Below are positions 1-12,345 of a stretch of DNA of 64,000 bases, one piece after another; within the stretch, counting starts at the first letter, position 1; each line of letters starts with the position of its first letter. Under the pieces are notes generated by a model that was not told the DNA's origin, made no database searches, and saw nothing but the letters and a program-made list of their open reading frames with translations. Both the position numbers and the translations under genes were made by a program. Location of the stretch: NCBI GenBank assembly GCA_012931725.1, contig WHSA01001334.1:186001-250000 (forward strand), given 5' to 3'. This DNA comes from Litsea cubeba. Lineage: Eukaryota; Streptophyta; Magnoliopsida; Laurales; Lauraceae.

Positions 1-734
1 TTATCCTTGAGCCCCAATTAATTATAATGACCATAGGTATCTTTCCAATTAACTCTTAATCGGAATGGGTGCGCACTTACCAATGATAAATCCATTAATT
101 GGCACAAGGGGATATTAGAGATAGATTCCATCTTGACCATTGAATTTTCCCACAGCTCCACTACCACGTACCCAAATCACCGAGGTGTTGACCTACCAGT
201 TGGCCTCACTCATTGGTGACTCAAAGCAAATGAATAGATAGAAACTCGAGTTCATTAATGTCTCAGGATTGAGAGCCTATTGCTAGGGAATTATGAGAGC
301 AGACCTTAAAGTAAAGACAGTGTTTATAAGGTGCTTCTCATGGTCCTTCAATACATCCAATGTACCAGCACTATGATCCAGAATCTTCCATTCTGGTGAT
401 CGAGACAAATCACACTATCTCATAGTGATCAAAGTGCTACAACCTTGTCAGTATGAGATGTCCAGTATCATCACTGGTTGTGAATATATTTTAAGTATAA
501 GATTTGTTATACATGTCTCCTGTATGTGGATCTCATCCATACACATGTATTACATCTAATATACTTGTGGACTCCGGTTCATCTCATGAACCATCATGTC
601 ATTCGTATTGGTTATGTGCATGTATATAATAAATTACCATTCATCTCATGAAAGGTAAGCATGAACATATGAATAAATAAAGAATTTAATCAATTTATTA
701 TATCATCTACTGGATTGAGTCCATAAAACTAACA
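1..734. repeat. LTR-like transposon sequence abutting a truncated UGT gene
   Basis: There is no coding potential here. The right edge ends in ACA at 734, and the very next base starts sequence homologous to the middle of UGT85 exon 2. This is what an LTR 3' end (TG...CA) inserted into, or joined to, the gene would look like. The left end lies outside the window, so neither a full LTR nor a target duplication can be shown. It could also be any other repeat with a breakpoint at this position. Confidence 0.4.
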
Positions 735-1308
735 GCTGCTTCAGTCATCTATGTGAATTTTGGGGAGCACAACCATCACAACAGCCCAGCAGTTGTTAGA
801 ATTTGCATGGGCTATCGCAGATAGTAACCATCCATTCCTGTGGGTTATTAGGCCTGATCTTGTAATAGGTGGTCAAACAATTCTGCCACAAGAATTCATG
901 GATAGGATTGAAGGAAGGGGAATGCTAGTAAGTTGGTGCCCACAAGAGGAGGTGCTGGCCCACCCTTCAATTGCCGTTTTCCTAACGCACTGTGGTTGGA
1001 ACTCTACATTGGAGAGCATATCATTTGGGGTGCCCATGATCTGTTGGCCTTTCTTTGGCGATCAACAAACGAACTGCCGTTATGCTTGCAATGAGTGGGG
1101 TGTGGGCATGGAGATTGATACCAATGCAAAGAGAGAGGAGATTGGTGTTCTTATTAAGGAAGTAGTGGAAGGAGAGAAGGGGAAGGACATGAAGAAGAAG
1201 GCCTTGAAGTGGAAAGAGAGTGCTGAAATTGGTATAAAGGAGGGTGGATCTTCTCACACCAACATTGAATTATTGATCCAGGAGTTGCTTCAACTAAAAG
1301 ATAATTAA
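735..1308 (+). pseudogene. UGT85: UGT85-type UDP-glycosyltransferase, 3' fragment, frameshifted
   Basis: This is the C-terminal roughly 190 residues of a plant family-1 UDP-glycosyltransferase. It is collinear with exon 2 of the intact gene at 15225-18488, starting at the AASVIYVNFG stretch. The sugar-donor PSPG box is present (WCPQEEVLAHPS ... HCGWNS ... GDQQ) and ends in Gln, the usual residue for UDP-glucose users. The stop is TAA at 1306-1308. The N-terminal acceptor domain, catalytic His and exon 1 are absent; sequence left of 735 looks like an LTR. A run of four G at 762-765, where the paralogue has only the codon's worth, shifts the frame, so the open frame from 760 only begins after the break. 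It is probably a dead tandem duplicate. Confidence in family assignment is high. Confidence 0.9.
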
Positions 1309-2575
1309 GACTTGGCATGTTCTAGAACTTATGATTATCATATGATGAAATTTTCTTGTGTGGGAATATTTCTTTGAATAAATTTAAGAAAATTTGTATT
1401 TGAATGAAGAAGAAAGAAGAGAAGCAACAGCACACAGCACACAACTGCTTGTGATTTTTAGTTACAGTCCTATGATTTCTGTCAAGTGAATGAGTTTCAA
1501 ACAAGGAAGGAGAATTAAAAAAAACGAAAAAGAAAAATTAAGAAACACTAAACTAGGTTTGACCTAACCTTGTTACATAGTAAGTCCCAGCTTAAGTCAA
1601 CTTAAAGTGGAGGTGGCTTGATAAAAAGGTTTAGATTTAATTCTTATAATATAAATATTTGGAACAATTTTTCTAAGGAATCAACATAAGTTTCATATAA
1701 TTTTTTACTTGTATTTAAAAGTATATTCTAACATTTTACAAACGTTATTGATCTAAGATTTACATATGGTTAAAAAACTGGGTGAGTTAATCAAAGGTTT
1801 GAAACCATGTGAGGCCACCATTGGAATGTGGTCTTGTGTACCAGACACCCAATTATTCCCACACACATCACCAACATCAAACGCATGCCGTGGTCTTCTA
1901 AAAAAATCATCAAAGGTCGTGGGTGTTGAGAGCAATCTATTTCCCTTTTCTTTAACATCTCCATTTGGGTCAGAGGAGGTACCTTCTATTAAAATTTTTT
2001 TACCATAGTAAGTCAGTTAACTAAAGATGAATCATGTATTTTCGAATTCAGTTACTCCAGTTTTGTAATTTTTTTTTTTTTTTTGAGAGATACTCCAGTT
2101 TTGTAATTAAGGATGGGAAGACGGGCAGACCATTAGCAACATGGAATGGAAAAGGTAATATTTTACATGTAAAGGTGATATCAATGCTAGGTACTCTAAA
2201 ACATTTAGCATCAAAGGCTTGGTCATCCCCGCTCTTTGTTTTTTAAAATTTTAAGTTCCAAAAATTGGGTAGGGAGAGGGAGAGATGTTGCTTGAAGAGG
2301 GGCAGGGCTATAATGCAGCACCGCTGCATTGTAGTATGGTGCAATGCCCCATCCACAATACATTGTGGGGCCCGCCTTTTTAATATCCGATCCGGTCATC
2401 AGCTCTAAGATCCCTTGTGGTGATCAACCTACAAGTTATTATTCAAATACGTAAGATGGCCTCCATTAGATTAGATTAGCAGCCATTAGATTAGATTCTA
2501 TCTGACGTGATGAACTTGCCTTAATTTTCTCTTGTTGGGATAGAAATGGAGGGAGTCACTCATGCATGATCAATC
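1309..2575. other. Non-coding AT-rich stretch downstream of the UGT fragment
   Basis: No gene or clear element end was recognised. It has a short T-tract near 2070 and scattered low-complexity sequence. Open frames here are short and match nothing I know. Confidence 0.6.
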
Positions 2576-2772
2576 GGAAAAAATTTCAAAATAAGGCTCA
2601 AGTTTTGACCAGATTCAAATGAGGACAAAATAAAACTCACATCTCAAATGAGGACTTATGTTTTCTGTTTACATGATTTCAAATCTAGACATCCGGCGAA
2701 AAATAAAGTTTTTCGGGAAGTACTTTTTCCTATATACTTTTTAAAATGCCCAAAAATGCCCTTAACCCTTTT
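2576..2772 (+). repeat. Left terminal inverted repeat of the Pack-MULE
   Basis: This pairs imperfectly with the reverse complement of 3633-3812. Matching landmarks, in order inward, are AATTTCAAAAT, GGCTCA(A/C)GTTTT, TTTCAAATC, GACATCC and CCCTTAA.CCTTT. Confidence 0.65.
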
Positions 2773-3632
2773 CGATGACTTGGTCGGCTGCGTCCATATC
2801 GCCTCCATCCCCCTTTCCTGTTCGACGAGTAGTACAACACCTTCCACAAATCAACTACGTTGCCAACCCCTCAACCCCATCCGGCATCAATTATGTCGGA
2901 GACCTTGATGCCCTAAGAACGATGGGATATCCATCTTCAACATCACCCCCTAGCCCATCACCACCACCCACAAACCCACCTCTGGCATCCTCACCTCAGA
3001 GCCCATACCACCAACCCCTGTCTCCCCCAACACCAGACATGAAGAAGAAGACTACAATAACCTCATTCCTCCTTTCACTCCGAAAGAAGAATACACAAGA
3101 AGCATGGCCCATCTATGCCGAATCCACAACCCTCCCAAACTTCGTATGCCTCACCGACCTCGTTGCCTAACTCTCCCACCAAATCACCACTCTCTCCCAC
3201 AATCGCGCCCACTCCCTCTTTAGTCGCCTCAACGACGAGTGCCAACTCCACCGCCCTGATGCTAACTCCTTCGGTATCCTCATTGACTCCCCCATGTTCA
3301 GCGCCATCCCCTACGCCTCCTCCATCATCAAATCCATGCTCCGTTTCAGTTGCCTCCCTCATCTCAAGGAATGGAGCGTTGTCGTCAGCTCCCTCACCGC
3401 CTCTTCAGACAACGACCCTGTCGAAGCCATCCGCCTCTTCGACTCGTCCTCCACCACATCCACTCCATCTTCAACCCCGCACTCACCGCGGACACGCTTC
3501 AGAACCCACAAAAAACCCCATATTCTGATCCTTCTCCAGCTACCCCATCACAGATCTCTCCCTGTTCAATGCCCTCACGGCCACACCAAGGGGTATCGTC
3601 CATAAAAAGGATGGTGGTTTGGAGGGAGGAAG
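2773..3632 (+). pseudogene. Captured, decayed PPR-protein gene fragment
   Basis: Translation across several frames gives a Pro/Ser-rich leader followed by helical PPR-like stretches: FLLSLRKKNTQEAWPIYAES near 3075, HNRAHSLFSRLNDECQLHR near 3200, YASSIIKSMLRFSCLPHLK near 3310, then EWSVVVSSLTAS and PVEAIRLFDSS. The order resembles the N-terminal part of chloroplast PPR proteins of the HCF152 kind; that name is from memory and is tentative. Reading it requires at least one in-frame stop (about 3168) and further frame changes, so it is not expressed as a full protein. The fragment is markedly GC- and C-richer than its surroundings, matching the known bias of Pack-MULEs for GC-rich gene 5' regions. 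The low-complexity leader alone could mislead; the helical repeats are the better evidence. Confidence 0.5.
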
Positions 3633-3812
3633 AGGAAAGGATTAAGGGTATTTTTAAAATATAGAGGAAAATGTCACCGATAAAATCAATTTCTGGCGGG
3701 ATGTCCTGATTTGAAAGGTAAATAAGAAGTATAAGGCCCAATTAGAAATGTTAGTATTATTTTTTCCTGATTTGAAATTTGAGGAAAACGTGAGCCCAAT
3801 TTTGAAATTTCC
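3633..3812 (-). repeat. Right terminal inverted repeat of the Pack-MULE
   Basis: Reverse complement of the left end at 2576-2772, with small indels. The outer tip at 3812 is followed directly by ordinary flanking DNA. Confidence 0.65.
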
Positions 3813-3880
3813 ACAATAATGGTTGGCCCACTAATAGTTTCTTTGAAAACTTAGACACAACAAATATAATGGAGGCTAGG

Positions 3881-6439
3881 TGTAAGGTCTCGACCCTTAG
3901 TAGTGTTATAAGTATTAGTTAATTAAGCGCGATTAGAGGCTAAGCGAGTCTGGTTTATTGTTAGGATCGTGTGTGCGAAGTTTCATCGCATCTCGAGTTC
4001 ATTTGGTCATAGTAGGGAGTGTTTGAACATTTTAGGAAGTTTTGAAGGGTTTTTCATTATATTTTCAATTTCCTTGATTTTGGAATCGTTGGGTGGATGA
4101 CCTAATTTCCTAAACTTTTTTCTTCTGTCGCAATTCGATCCGACCCGTCAAAGACCTTTAAATTCTAGCTAGAAGTTGACCGAGGACTAAACTGTAATTT
4201 TACTAAACCTGTTCCCATACCTTTTAACACCTTGACCCTTCACTTGGCTTCAATTTTCTTTGCATCTTTTCCCCTCTTCATTTCTTCTATCTTTCTCTTT
4301 CCAAATTTTTTGCTCAAAGTGAAGATACAAGGCCTCCCAAGAACTATTCATCACCACCACCAAGCTCCAACAACTCCACCCATACCCTTTTCAAGTGACT
4401 TCTCTCTCTCTACCTAGGCAAGTACATTTCTTTGTAAAAGTTAGGGTTTGTCACTCGTTAGGTTAGCAATATGATTTACTAGCTTACTAGTCTCTTCCCT
4501 TTTGATTTCTGTCGAATTTTGAGTGTGGGTTATTGTTTTCTAAGAGATCGAGTTTTTGAGAGGATTTGAGCTAGGATTACCTCCTCTAAGTGCATTTCAA
4601 ACAAAGGCAAGGTTTTAAGTGTAACTGAAATTGGCTTGGCCCAATTTATTTTTATGTTATTAGGTACTTGAAGAAAGGGATTAAATCCCCCTATTTCCAA
4701 ATCAAACGAGCTCCAGATTACAATTCTTGGGAGCTTATTGTAAGGCTTAAGACTTCCACGGCTAACCGTAACCCCCAAGGGGTCTGTTCTAGGAAGGCAA
4801 CCTGGGACTGCCTGTATCGACTTGATTGAAAGAATTTGCTCTATGATGAACCTCATGGCTAGCCATAAGATGACTGTAGTGTAGTCAAGGTTAGCCATGC
4901 AGTTCATGGTTACAAAGGCAGAACTGAAGGGAAAATCGGACGGTCGAGCTACTATTAGCCTATGGCTAATCGCAGGGTCCATTATGGCTAGCCGTAGGTA
5001 CCTCATTGCTGACCGTAGGTACCCACTTTCTTTTTTGAAAGGGGAGTCTAACTCAGGTTTATGGACTTAGTTTGGGGACCTTTGGCACCACATAATGAGG
5101 ACTAATTGGGAGACAATCAGTGACGGATGTTCAAACTAGCTAACATATATATCCTTATGAATTTTCCTTACGGATTTTCCTAGTAACGTATGGTTTACAA
5201 ACCATGTCGGATGTAGGGTGAAGCGAGTTGAGATGATGTCCATTACCATTGGATGCACCAACATTTGTTGCGAGGACATTGGTGACCTCATTACCCTCAG
5301 GACCAAACAGTGATTGGTCATACGAAGAGGGCATATGTTTGTTTGGTATTAGTGAGGTGTAGAGGCTAGGTAGCTTTGATCATAAGGCTATGGGAGGGTT
5401 ACTATATTGTTTTGATGGTTTGAACTTTGATTAAGATGCTGATCGATGGAAAGTAGTTCCTTTTTCGTTTGACGAATCTTGTTCACACAAGGTAAGGCTA
5501 GCCCCTCATTGATTGGAATGATAGGATTCTTCGAGTCAGTCACCACTCAACTATTAATGTCTAACATAGGTACGACACCACTGTGATAAGACATTTATTT
5601 TGTGATTGCTAATCGATTTTGAGATGGATGTACACTATCGGATGCCAAAAAAAGAAAAGGCTTTCATGTTTGTTTCCTCGGGTACCATTTTGTTCAGGCT
5701 ATTCTCCCGTGTATATTCTTTATCACAACTTGGTATGATTAGGGAGAGCAATGATAATATCCCATTGTCTCCTATTTGCTAGGATGTTGTGATTAGATTA
5801 TTGTCTTATCTGATTCATCGTTTATCTAGACTCATGCGATTATGCTTAGTTCTTTCTATTATTGGAATTCACATGATCAACTTGTCTTGACTTCACTTTG
5901 ATATTGCATATCCATTGTTATTTATGTATATCCACATGTCGGCTATGCGTAGTTTGATGATGCTATTCTTGGTGCATAGATACAGGGACAACCTACCTCT
6001 AGGAGAAGGAGACAGAGGACAATTTAGGCAGATAAGCCTGATGAGTTCCTCAAGTGGTGTACAGACGACATCATTTGAGTCATCATGACCCGCACACTGG
6101 TGCCTCCACGTTTATCCAGGATATTTCTTTTTGTACATCTTTTGTTGGGCCTAGGTTTCTATTAGAGGCCCAATAACTAAAACACTTTTATCTTATTCTA
6201 TTAAACTTTAACTTTACTAATTAATGATATGCTTGCTCTTAATTATTCATTATTGGTATCATATGTTTATTATGAAGGTTTCACTATTTGATCGGTGAAC
6301 TAGGGAAATGTTCACACTTCACCGCAGACTTTGATCTTAAGGGACCATGATTAGGGGTCATGTGTGGCTTATTAAGAAAAATCTTAATTGGCCCCTAAGC
6401 TCACGCATAATCCCTATGCTTATCAATGGTGGTGTGACA
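3881..6439 (+). repeat. 5' LTR of a decayed Ty3/gypsy retrotransposon
   Basis: It starts TGTAAGGTCTCGACCC and ends GGTGTGACA, the TG...CA form common in plant gypsy LTRs of the Tekay/Del kind. A tRNA-like primer site follows directly (6442-6454), and degenerate gag lies further downstream on the same strand, so the orientation is certain. At about 2.56 kb it is long, as in that lineage. A cluster of short GGCTAGCC-type palindromic words lies at about 4855-5015. The matching 3' LTR was not found. Confidence 0.7.
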
Positions 6440-6441
6440 AG

Positions 6442-6454
6442 TGGCATCAAAGCA
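6442..6454 (+). other. Primer binding site of the gypsy element
   Basis: TGGCATCAAAGCA, three bases after the LTR end, is a mutated form of the TGGTATCAGAGC initiator-Met-tRNA primer site used by many plant retrotransposons. Confidence 0.65.
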
Positions 6455-6689
6455 CGAAAGATATTAGAAACTTTAAAACGCGTGTGAGGATTCAATTCGG
6501 TAGTTAGCATCTATATTAATATAGATATATGTAGGGATCCTATAGTATTGCTTGCTAGTATGTCATCCAATAGGACCCAATTCTCTTTATTTTATAGAAT
6601 ACGACTCAAAGAAATACTCAAGGCAATAGCAGTAATGAGGATTATAACCCACCGCTAAACTATATGAGGAGAGATTCCAGCAACCCTTA

Positions 6690-9600
6690 TAACACCCCAA
6701 AATCCGGGCGCCTCGAATGTCGGGACGCTATGGAAAAATATCCAAGATAAGCGGAAAAACCAATAAGATAAGCAAGTATGAATCTCATAAGAGCAAGTAA
6801 ATGATCAATGCCCTACAATTTTATTTCACTTCAAGGGATTACAAGGTACTTTCCATAATTAAACTAAGTATGTTCCTAGGCCAACGCGGCCAGCTACAAA
6901 TAAGAAAAAATAGCGAATCTTTGTAATAGATATCTCTCGATGCACCAACTGCATCACTCCCTGAACCCTACGGCAACGGATCAACCGCCAAGCAAACCAC
7001 CAAGCAAAGAAAGGGGGAGAAGATACCTGAAAACACCAAGGATTGGGTCAGGCTCGATGAGCAAGGCAAATAGGCATGTTTAGATGGCGACACATTATAT
7101 TTACAGATTGGATAGAAGAATATACCCGATCCCAACTGCACCTACATTATTAGTACCCTCAATATATAGTAAATATAGAAAATCAAAGTACAAACAGAAA
7201 CGGTGTGGAGTGTAGTGTATGTATCATAATCGAGATAGGAATATAACAGATGTTGATACAGGATATCGGGTAAATTAAAGAAGCCATCATCATCAATATA
7301 TCATCTAAATCATATAAGCACATCATTATCACCAGCAGCATAGATAACCTGAGGAAGTAGCCTTATCATATCCGTGGCCATTGTATCTAGATCCAATCAT
7401 ATCAAAGTCGGCAGTTAAAGATACTAAGCAATGGCATCCATAATACATAATAATCAAACATCTCATATACATCCATAGAAGCACATAAAGGTATGTCCAC
7501 AATTGAAGTATAAGGGATGTGGGAGGGGTCAGAACGAGCCCATCGTTGTCGTCCCAACAACTGTCAATGGACATAAACCATGGGGCTCATGGCCACCCAT
7601 CGCTGCCGTCTCATCGAATAAGAGCATACAAGACTTCACCTCATCCATCTATACCCATAGCCATGGCCAAGTCCTAGCCATTGGTCTTACGTTCTATCTC
7701 AACCAACAATATCCATAGCCATGGCCAAGACCCAACCATTGGTCTTGTGTGCTATGTCAACATCAATATCCATCCACAACTCCCCGGTCCAAGTGCCAGC
7801 TGTCTCGGTACCTCAAAGGTTCCTACTGTACTCAACCACATCTCATTATCAATATACATGTCGATACCAAAATCCCTCGGCAGTCCAACTGTAAACCACA
7901 ATCTTACAGACCACTTGGTGGGTGTAATCCGAACCAGATTGCCTTATTATCCTTAATATTAGACGATATTAGTCAAGGGTAGGAGTCACGGAGTTCGGGT
8001 ATAGCTAATCTATCATGGCGTTTCCCAACAGTTAATAATGCATACATTTATATACTCCGCTTCTCTATACGCTTAATTAATATTATCCCGTTATACTGTC
8101 CATCCATCAATATCTACCTTTAAGTTCCCAATATTATAGGTCAGGACTTCAAGTGCAATGCCCTGACTTCTCATCTAATACGGACCGTGATTATGGATCA
8201 GAGTCTAAGTGCGGTGCCCTGATTTGTAATACCTTCCAATGCCTACATCCAAGGTTCGGACATACCAGCCAACCATAGTGTCCGTTCTCAACAATACAAG
8301 TACCATATGTCTCAATACATCACAATCGTTGCCCCTCTCTTCAGGTTCAGGGTACCACTTCACCTAAGATGGTGATCACGAAGCCCCAAATGCTTATTAA
8401 GTATCATCGGTGCTCCTGTACGTTTATAGCATCATAGGACATTCATAACCATTGAATCGGGTTCCGTTTTATAACTCAAGACCCTACTTAGGTGGCTACA
8501 CGGGTCAACATTAAGCCCGGCCATTGACTCGTATCTAGCGTATACCAAACAATCAAAATGGAAGGTCAACGGGCCCACATATGATCAAATCATGAAAAAA
8601 CAAATCTGAGAAGTTCCTGTCTACAGTGTACTCGGTTGACCCGGAGAATCCTCGGGTTGACCTGGTACACTAGGAAAGGAATCAGAACCTGAGAACTAAA
8701 ACTTGTTGTTTGCTGTGTACCGGGTTGACTTGGAGAGTCCTTGAGTTAACCTGCTACACTAGGAAAAAAAGCAGAACCTGGGAGGTAAAATTTGCTGTCT
8801 GCAGTGTCCCAGGTCAACCCGGAAGTCCTCGGGGTGACCTGGTACACTACAGGACTTTTCTCAGAAACCTAGCAGGTGTGGTGTCCGTAGTGTATCGGGT
8901 CGACCCGAAGAGTCTTGGGTCGACCTGGTACACTGCAGTCTGGGAATTTGTGCTCTTAGTTATGGGGAATTCCTTAGTGTATCAGGTCGACTAGATACAC
9001 ACGAATTCCTGAAATCTCAGGTTCTATCATCTTCCATTTTTCATCAAAACTCCACCATTCTTCAACCAATTACGACCAGGTCTACTCCCATTCATCTCCA
9101 TTTATCAAATACATCTTCCACATCATGATCCATTACAAATGAGCCATTGATTTTTCAAATGGGGGATTCTCATCCATCAATGGCCAAAAACACATAAGAA
9201 GGCTTAGAAAGAGAAGGATCTATACAACATAGTATCCATTCAACTATCCAATTACAGAAATCAAATCAAATATCCATTCAATACAATAATTAGCAATCTA
9301 AGCATATTAATCAATTTGACTTGCCTAATTAGGAAGAAAAGTCCTCAAATACCTTGGCTTCACTCCAATTCCACTAAGATCGTTCCAATAGCAGGATCTA
9401 CAATCTATACACCCATTCCCAAAGAGAAAAGTGCATGAGAAAGGAAATTCTAAGAGAAATAACTATTCTACAAGCAAATTGGAAAGAGTGAATGAGGATT
9501 ACCTTCAATTGGAGAGGGGAGAGAGATCTAGAAGATGAGATGAGGTCCCTAGCTTGAAGATAGCTGAACCTTGATGAGACTCTCCTCTTTTAGCAATTGG

Positions 9601-10374
9601 AAGCCCTAGATCTAGAGAGAGAAGAAGAGAGAGAGAGATGGGAGGGAATGTAGTGGAATGAGAGGAATGATGGTATGAAACGCTTGGGGAGATGGGAGGG
9701 AGTTTCTCTTATAGCATTGGGTTGGGTTAGTTTGTCTCAAATACCCTCTCTTGCTAATGTTGCTTTAGGATAAGTATAAGGATATTTTGGGAAGGTTTAG
9801 ATGGAATGACCAAAGGGTCCTTGATTGCCAATAGAAATAAATGATAAGGACTAGGGTAGTTTAGGTATCTATATTTAATGACTAAGGTACCCTTAAATGA
9901 GTGGTTATAAATGAAGGAGCCTAAGGGCAATAAAGGCCGGCTATTTATATTGACAAGAGAGCCCATGTTTACTTGGTTGATAATGAAGGAGGCCAAGGTT
10001 ACTTAGGGTATTTGGTTCTTTAATTTGGAGGGAAATAGTTTAGATAGAAATACTAGAGAACTCTCATGGACTAATGGGTTAGGCCATTGGTAATAGGGTC
10101 ATTCTAAGGTAGTTGCACAACTTTGTAATGAAAACCCTCACATAATTAGGATTACAACTAAGGCCTCTAATTATCTAATTACTTTTAGGAAATCCAATCA
10201 AACTCTTAATGAGAATATTAACTTCGCAAGGGTCTTAATCTTATAAACTATGCTAAATTAATGAGAATTACTAACTACTCATGCTAATCACCTATTAAAA
10301 TTAAATATGATAACCTAGGGTTGACTTTGGTCAAATTGGGTCCCATTAGGTATTTTTAGGGACGGGTCCTTACA
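6690..10374 (-). repeat. Gypsy LTR (probably solo) inserted in the gag gene above
   Basis: On the minus strand it begins TGTAAGGACCCGTCCC (10374 inward) and ends near GGATTTTGGGGTGTTATAA (about 6688), a degraded TG...CA pair. It interrupts gag. There are no internal coding domains across 3.7 kb, so it is read as a solo LTR. Flanking bases do not give an unambiguous 5-bp duplication. The left boundary is uncertain by a few bases. Confidence 0.6.
8628..9000. repeat. About 85-bp minisatellite with palindromic GGGTTGACC words inside the LTR
   Basis: There are about four and a half degenerate units. Each has a near-palindrome built of a (G/A)GTGTA(C/T)..GGGT(T/C)GACCCG half and a CGGGTTGACCTGGTACACT half. 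Unit starts are near 8632, 8714, 8804, 8889 and 8975. Confidence 0.6.
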
Positions 10375-10975
10375 GCTCCTCCAACCCTCTATGGAGTCTC
10401 AGAAGACCAAAATAGGAACCAAGCAAAATATATGTAGAACCATCAGAAGCAAGATGAGGAGCGGGTCAAACAAAGGGATAACTAAGCTACCTTCCAAGCC
10501 CAAATTCTAGAGGTGATGCAAAGGGCCACTTCGCTAGCCCGAGTGGTCATTCCACCAAGGGAGGTAGATCCCAACGATCTCTTCGAGACGTTTAGGAAGA
10601 GGAACTCGCCAGAGATTATTGAGAGTGAGGATCCCATGCAGGCAGATGAGTTCTTAGTTTAGTTGAAGAAGATCCTCGAGGTCATCTAGAGCATTGGGAG
10701 GCAGAGGGTACAGTTGGCAGCCATATATATGCTCAGAGATGTGGCAGAGAGATGGTGGACAATAGTCAAGACAAGTTACACCACGATAGCTAAGGGGGAT
10801 GCATGAATTACATTCAAGGAGTTTAACAAGAATTTCATTCCCAATGAAGGCCCAGAAGCTCGCGGAGTTTGACCAGTTAAAGCAGGGTGATATGATAGTG
10901 TAGGAGTACGAGTTGCAGTTTACTCGTTTGTCTTGGTTTGCAGCTGCGCACCTAGGCAAGGCTTAACTCTACAAG

Positions 10976-11654
10976 ATACACTTGTTTGGTCAAGTATTAG
11001 TTATGGCGAGCACGTTATATGGATTTGTTACCAAAGATATGTCCATCTTAGATAAGGATATTTTCCCCATAACTCGTTCTGGCATTTATATCTATCTGCA
11101 ATAATTGACTGATTGTTACTATTGCTCAAATTATCACATCAATTGATATAGTTTCACATATTTCTACATTTAGACCTGAAATGTCCGTACTCATCCACCG
11201 TAGCCCGAATTGCCGACAATTGACTGTAAATCATTTGTTATGGCTTTATAGTTTGATTACTTAATTGTGGAGTTTTATATTTATGTGCTTGCTATGGTAT
11301 TTTCTTTTCAGATTCCAAGTTGATAGTGTAATTGATAGTTTGCTTTCAAGGATGTAGGAAATCTTTGAGCAGCATTCCATATCTTAGCATTTAGTTGCTT
11401 TTTAATTAGTAGTTGATTTACTTGATTCTGTTATATTTTATTGGATAGAACTTTAATGATATTTTCATTTATCTTGTTATTAGAATGTTTCACTACAATG
11501 ATATTAATGAACTATTTAGACTAATTGACTTTCATTTACATGATATGCATGTTTAAATATTCCGCTGCATGATATGACCCCAGGTGTGCTAAGTGAGACC
11601 ATTGCCCTACAGAATCTGAGGGTCCCAAGGATCTCAGATTTCAGTGCGTGACAC
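10976..11654. other. AT-rich stretch, nothing recognised
   Basis: No coding similarity or element ends were identified between the end of the gag remnant and the copia remnant. Confidence 0.5.
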
Positions 11655-11850
11655 GTCTAGTGCAGAAGCGAAATATCGCATGCACTCGCCTCTGTAACTG
11701 CTGAGTTAACATGGATATCTTGTATATTCTCAGAGACATTGGAGTATACCTAAAGTATCATTTTGTGCGAGAAAAAGTTGTTCTCGGCGATCTTGCTACT
11801 CAATTTGTGGTTCTACAAATTGAACTGCGAATATATTCGCATTCAAAAGA
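11655..11850 (+). pseudogene. Ty1/copia pol 3' end (RNase H domain), degenerate
   Basis: Read over shifting frames, this matches the last part of a copia polyprotein. SAEAKYR comes first, then a degraded AELTW stretch, ending in YHFVREKVVLGDLATQF. These are the hallmark final blocks of plant copia RNase H. Frameshifts and stops interrupt every frame. It lies immediately before a purine-rich stretch and a copia-like LTR, as expected for the 3' end of such an element. The upstream polyprotein is missing. Confidence 0.75.
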
Positions 11851-11904
11851 TTCATTTTGATAGTTACCATACAAGCTCGAAGTGCATATGCTGCCGCCTC
11901 CTGA

Positions 11905-12218
11905 TTGAGGGTGAGTGATAAGGATGGCCACTCAGGTCATCACACATCACGTACAGGTCATCACATACCTATAGAACAAGAGAAATTTAAAAAGGTTGAT
12001 TACAAAGGCAGCACAACAATCCATCATGTCAGATTCTATGTAATAATGCAATTCTTAAGAGACAAATCAAGGTCAATTGGACAACACAACAGAAAGTAAT
12101 TGGGTATACATAGAGATAGCTTGAGTTGTGAATCAGATCTTATGCTATTCTGTTTCGAAAAATGTATTTAGACAATCTGTACAAGAAAGAAACCATGCGT
12201 ATATATAATGAAAAACTG
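11905..12218 (+). repeat. 3' LTR of the copia remnant
   Basis: It follows the degraded pol end and a GATTGAGGG purine tract. It starts TGAGTGATAAGGATGGCC and runs to about 12218 (ATATATAATGAAAAACTGA). It contains a TATATATAA-like box near 12200. The exact end is uncertain. Confidence 0.5.
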
Positions 12219-12220
12219 AG

Positions 12221-12345
12221 GAAATTGGGCTGAGCATGTCCTGAATCTTGAAGGCCTAACCTCTTTTGACTACCCAACTTCCTTAAAAAGAAATTTATGA
12301 TATCAAATACAATCAGCGCTGAAGAAAAGTGTGATGATATGTGTG
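12221..12345 (+). repeat. Dispersed direct repeat, copy 1
   Basis: Starts GGAAATTGGGCTGAGCATGT. It is nearly identical for its first 75 bases to 14162-14236, then similar with indels up to GTGTGGGCCA. Confidence 0.8.

Larger units (their letters stand above)
2576..3812. mobile_element. Pack-MULE: Mutator-like element carrying a gene fragment
   Basis: Two long imperfect inverted repeats, roughly 2576-2772 and 3633-3812, flank a GC-richer, coding-like interior. Outer ends read GGAAAAAATTTCAAAA on the left and, reversed, GGAAATTTCAAAATTG on the right. They keep matching inward for about 180 bp, including the shared segment around TTTCAAATC..GACATCC. GG-A-rich starts followed by AATTTC are typical of plant MULE termini. 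There is no transposase; the interior is a decayed PPR gene piece. I could not find a clean 9-bp target duplication, so the element is probably old. An independent foldback element is the alternative. Confidence 0.65.
6560..10975 (+). pseudogene. Ty3/gypsy gag gene, degenerate and split by an LTR
   Basis: Two pieces are recognisable. The short 5' piece is at about 6560-6690 and the larger piece at about 10375-10975; the LTR at about 6690-10374 lies between them. The second piece translates to DPNDLFETFRKRNSPEIIES, then RVQLAAIYMLRDVAERWW, then ITFKEFNKNFIP. That is the order of the retrotransposon gag capsid domain, with its conserved Trp-Trp and the FNKNF.P region. At least five in-frame stops (in the stretches DEFLV-stop-LKKILEVI-stop and others) and a frame change show it is dead. 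Protease, reverse transcriptase and integrase are not present downstream; similarity stops near 10975. In its intact state gag would form the virus-like particle. Confidence 0.75.

Noticed and set aside
760..1308. Open frame of 182 codons read as a complete short protein starting at 760
   Set aside because: The first codon is TTG, not ATG, and it sits just after a frameshift inside a UGT exon. It is the tail of a pseudogene.
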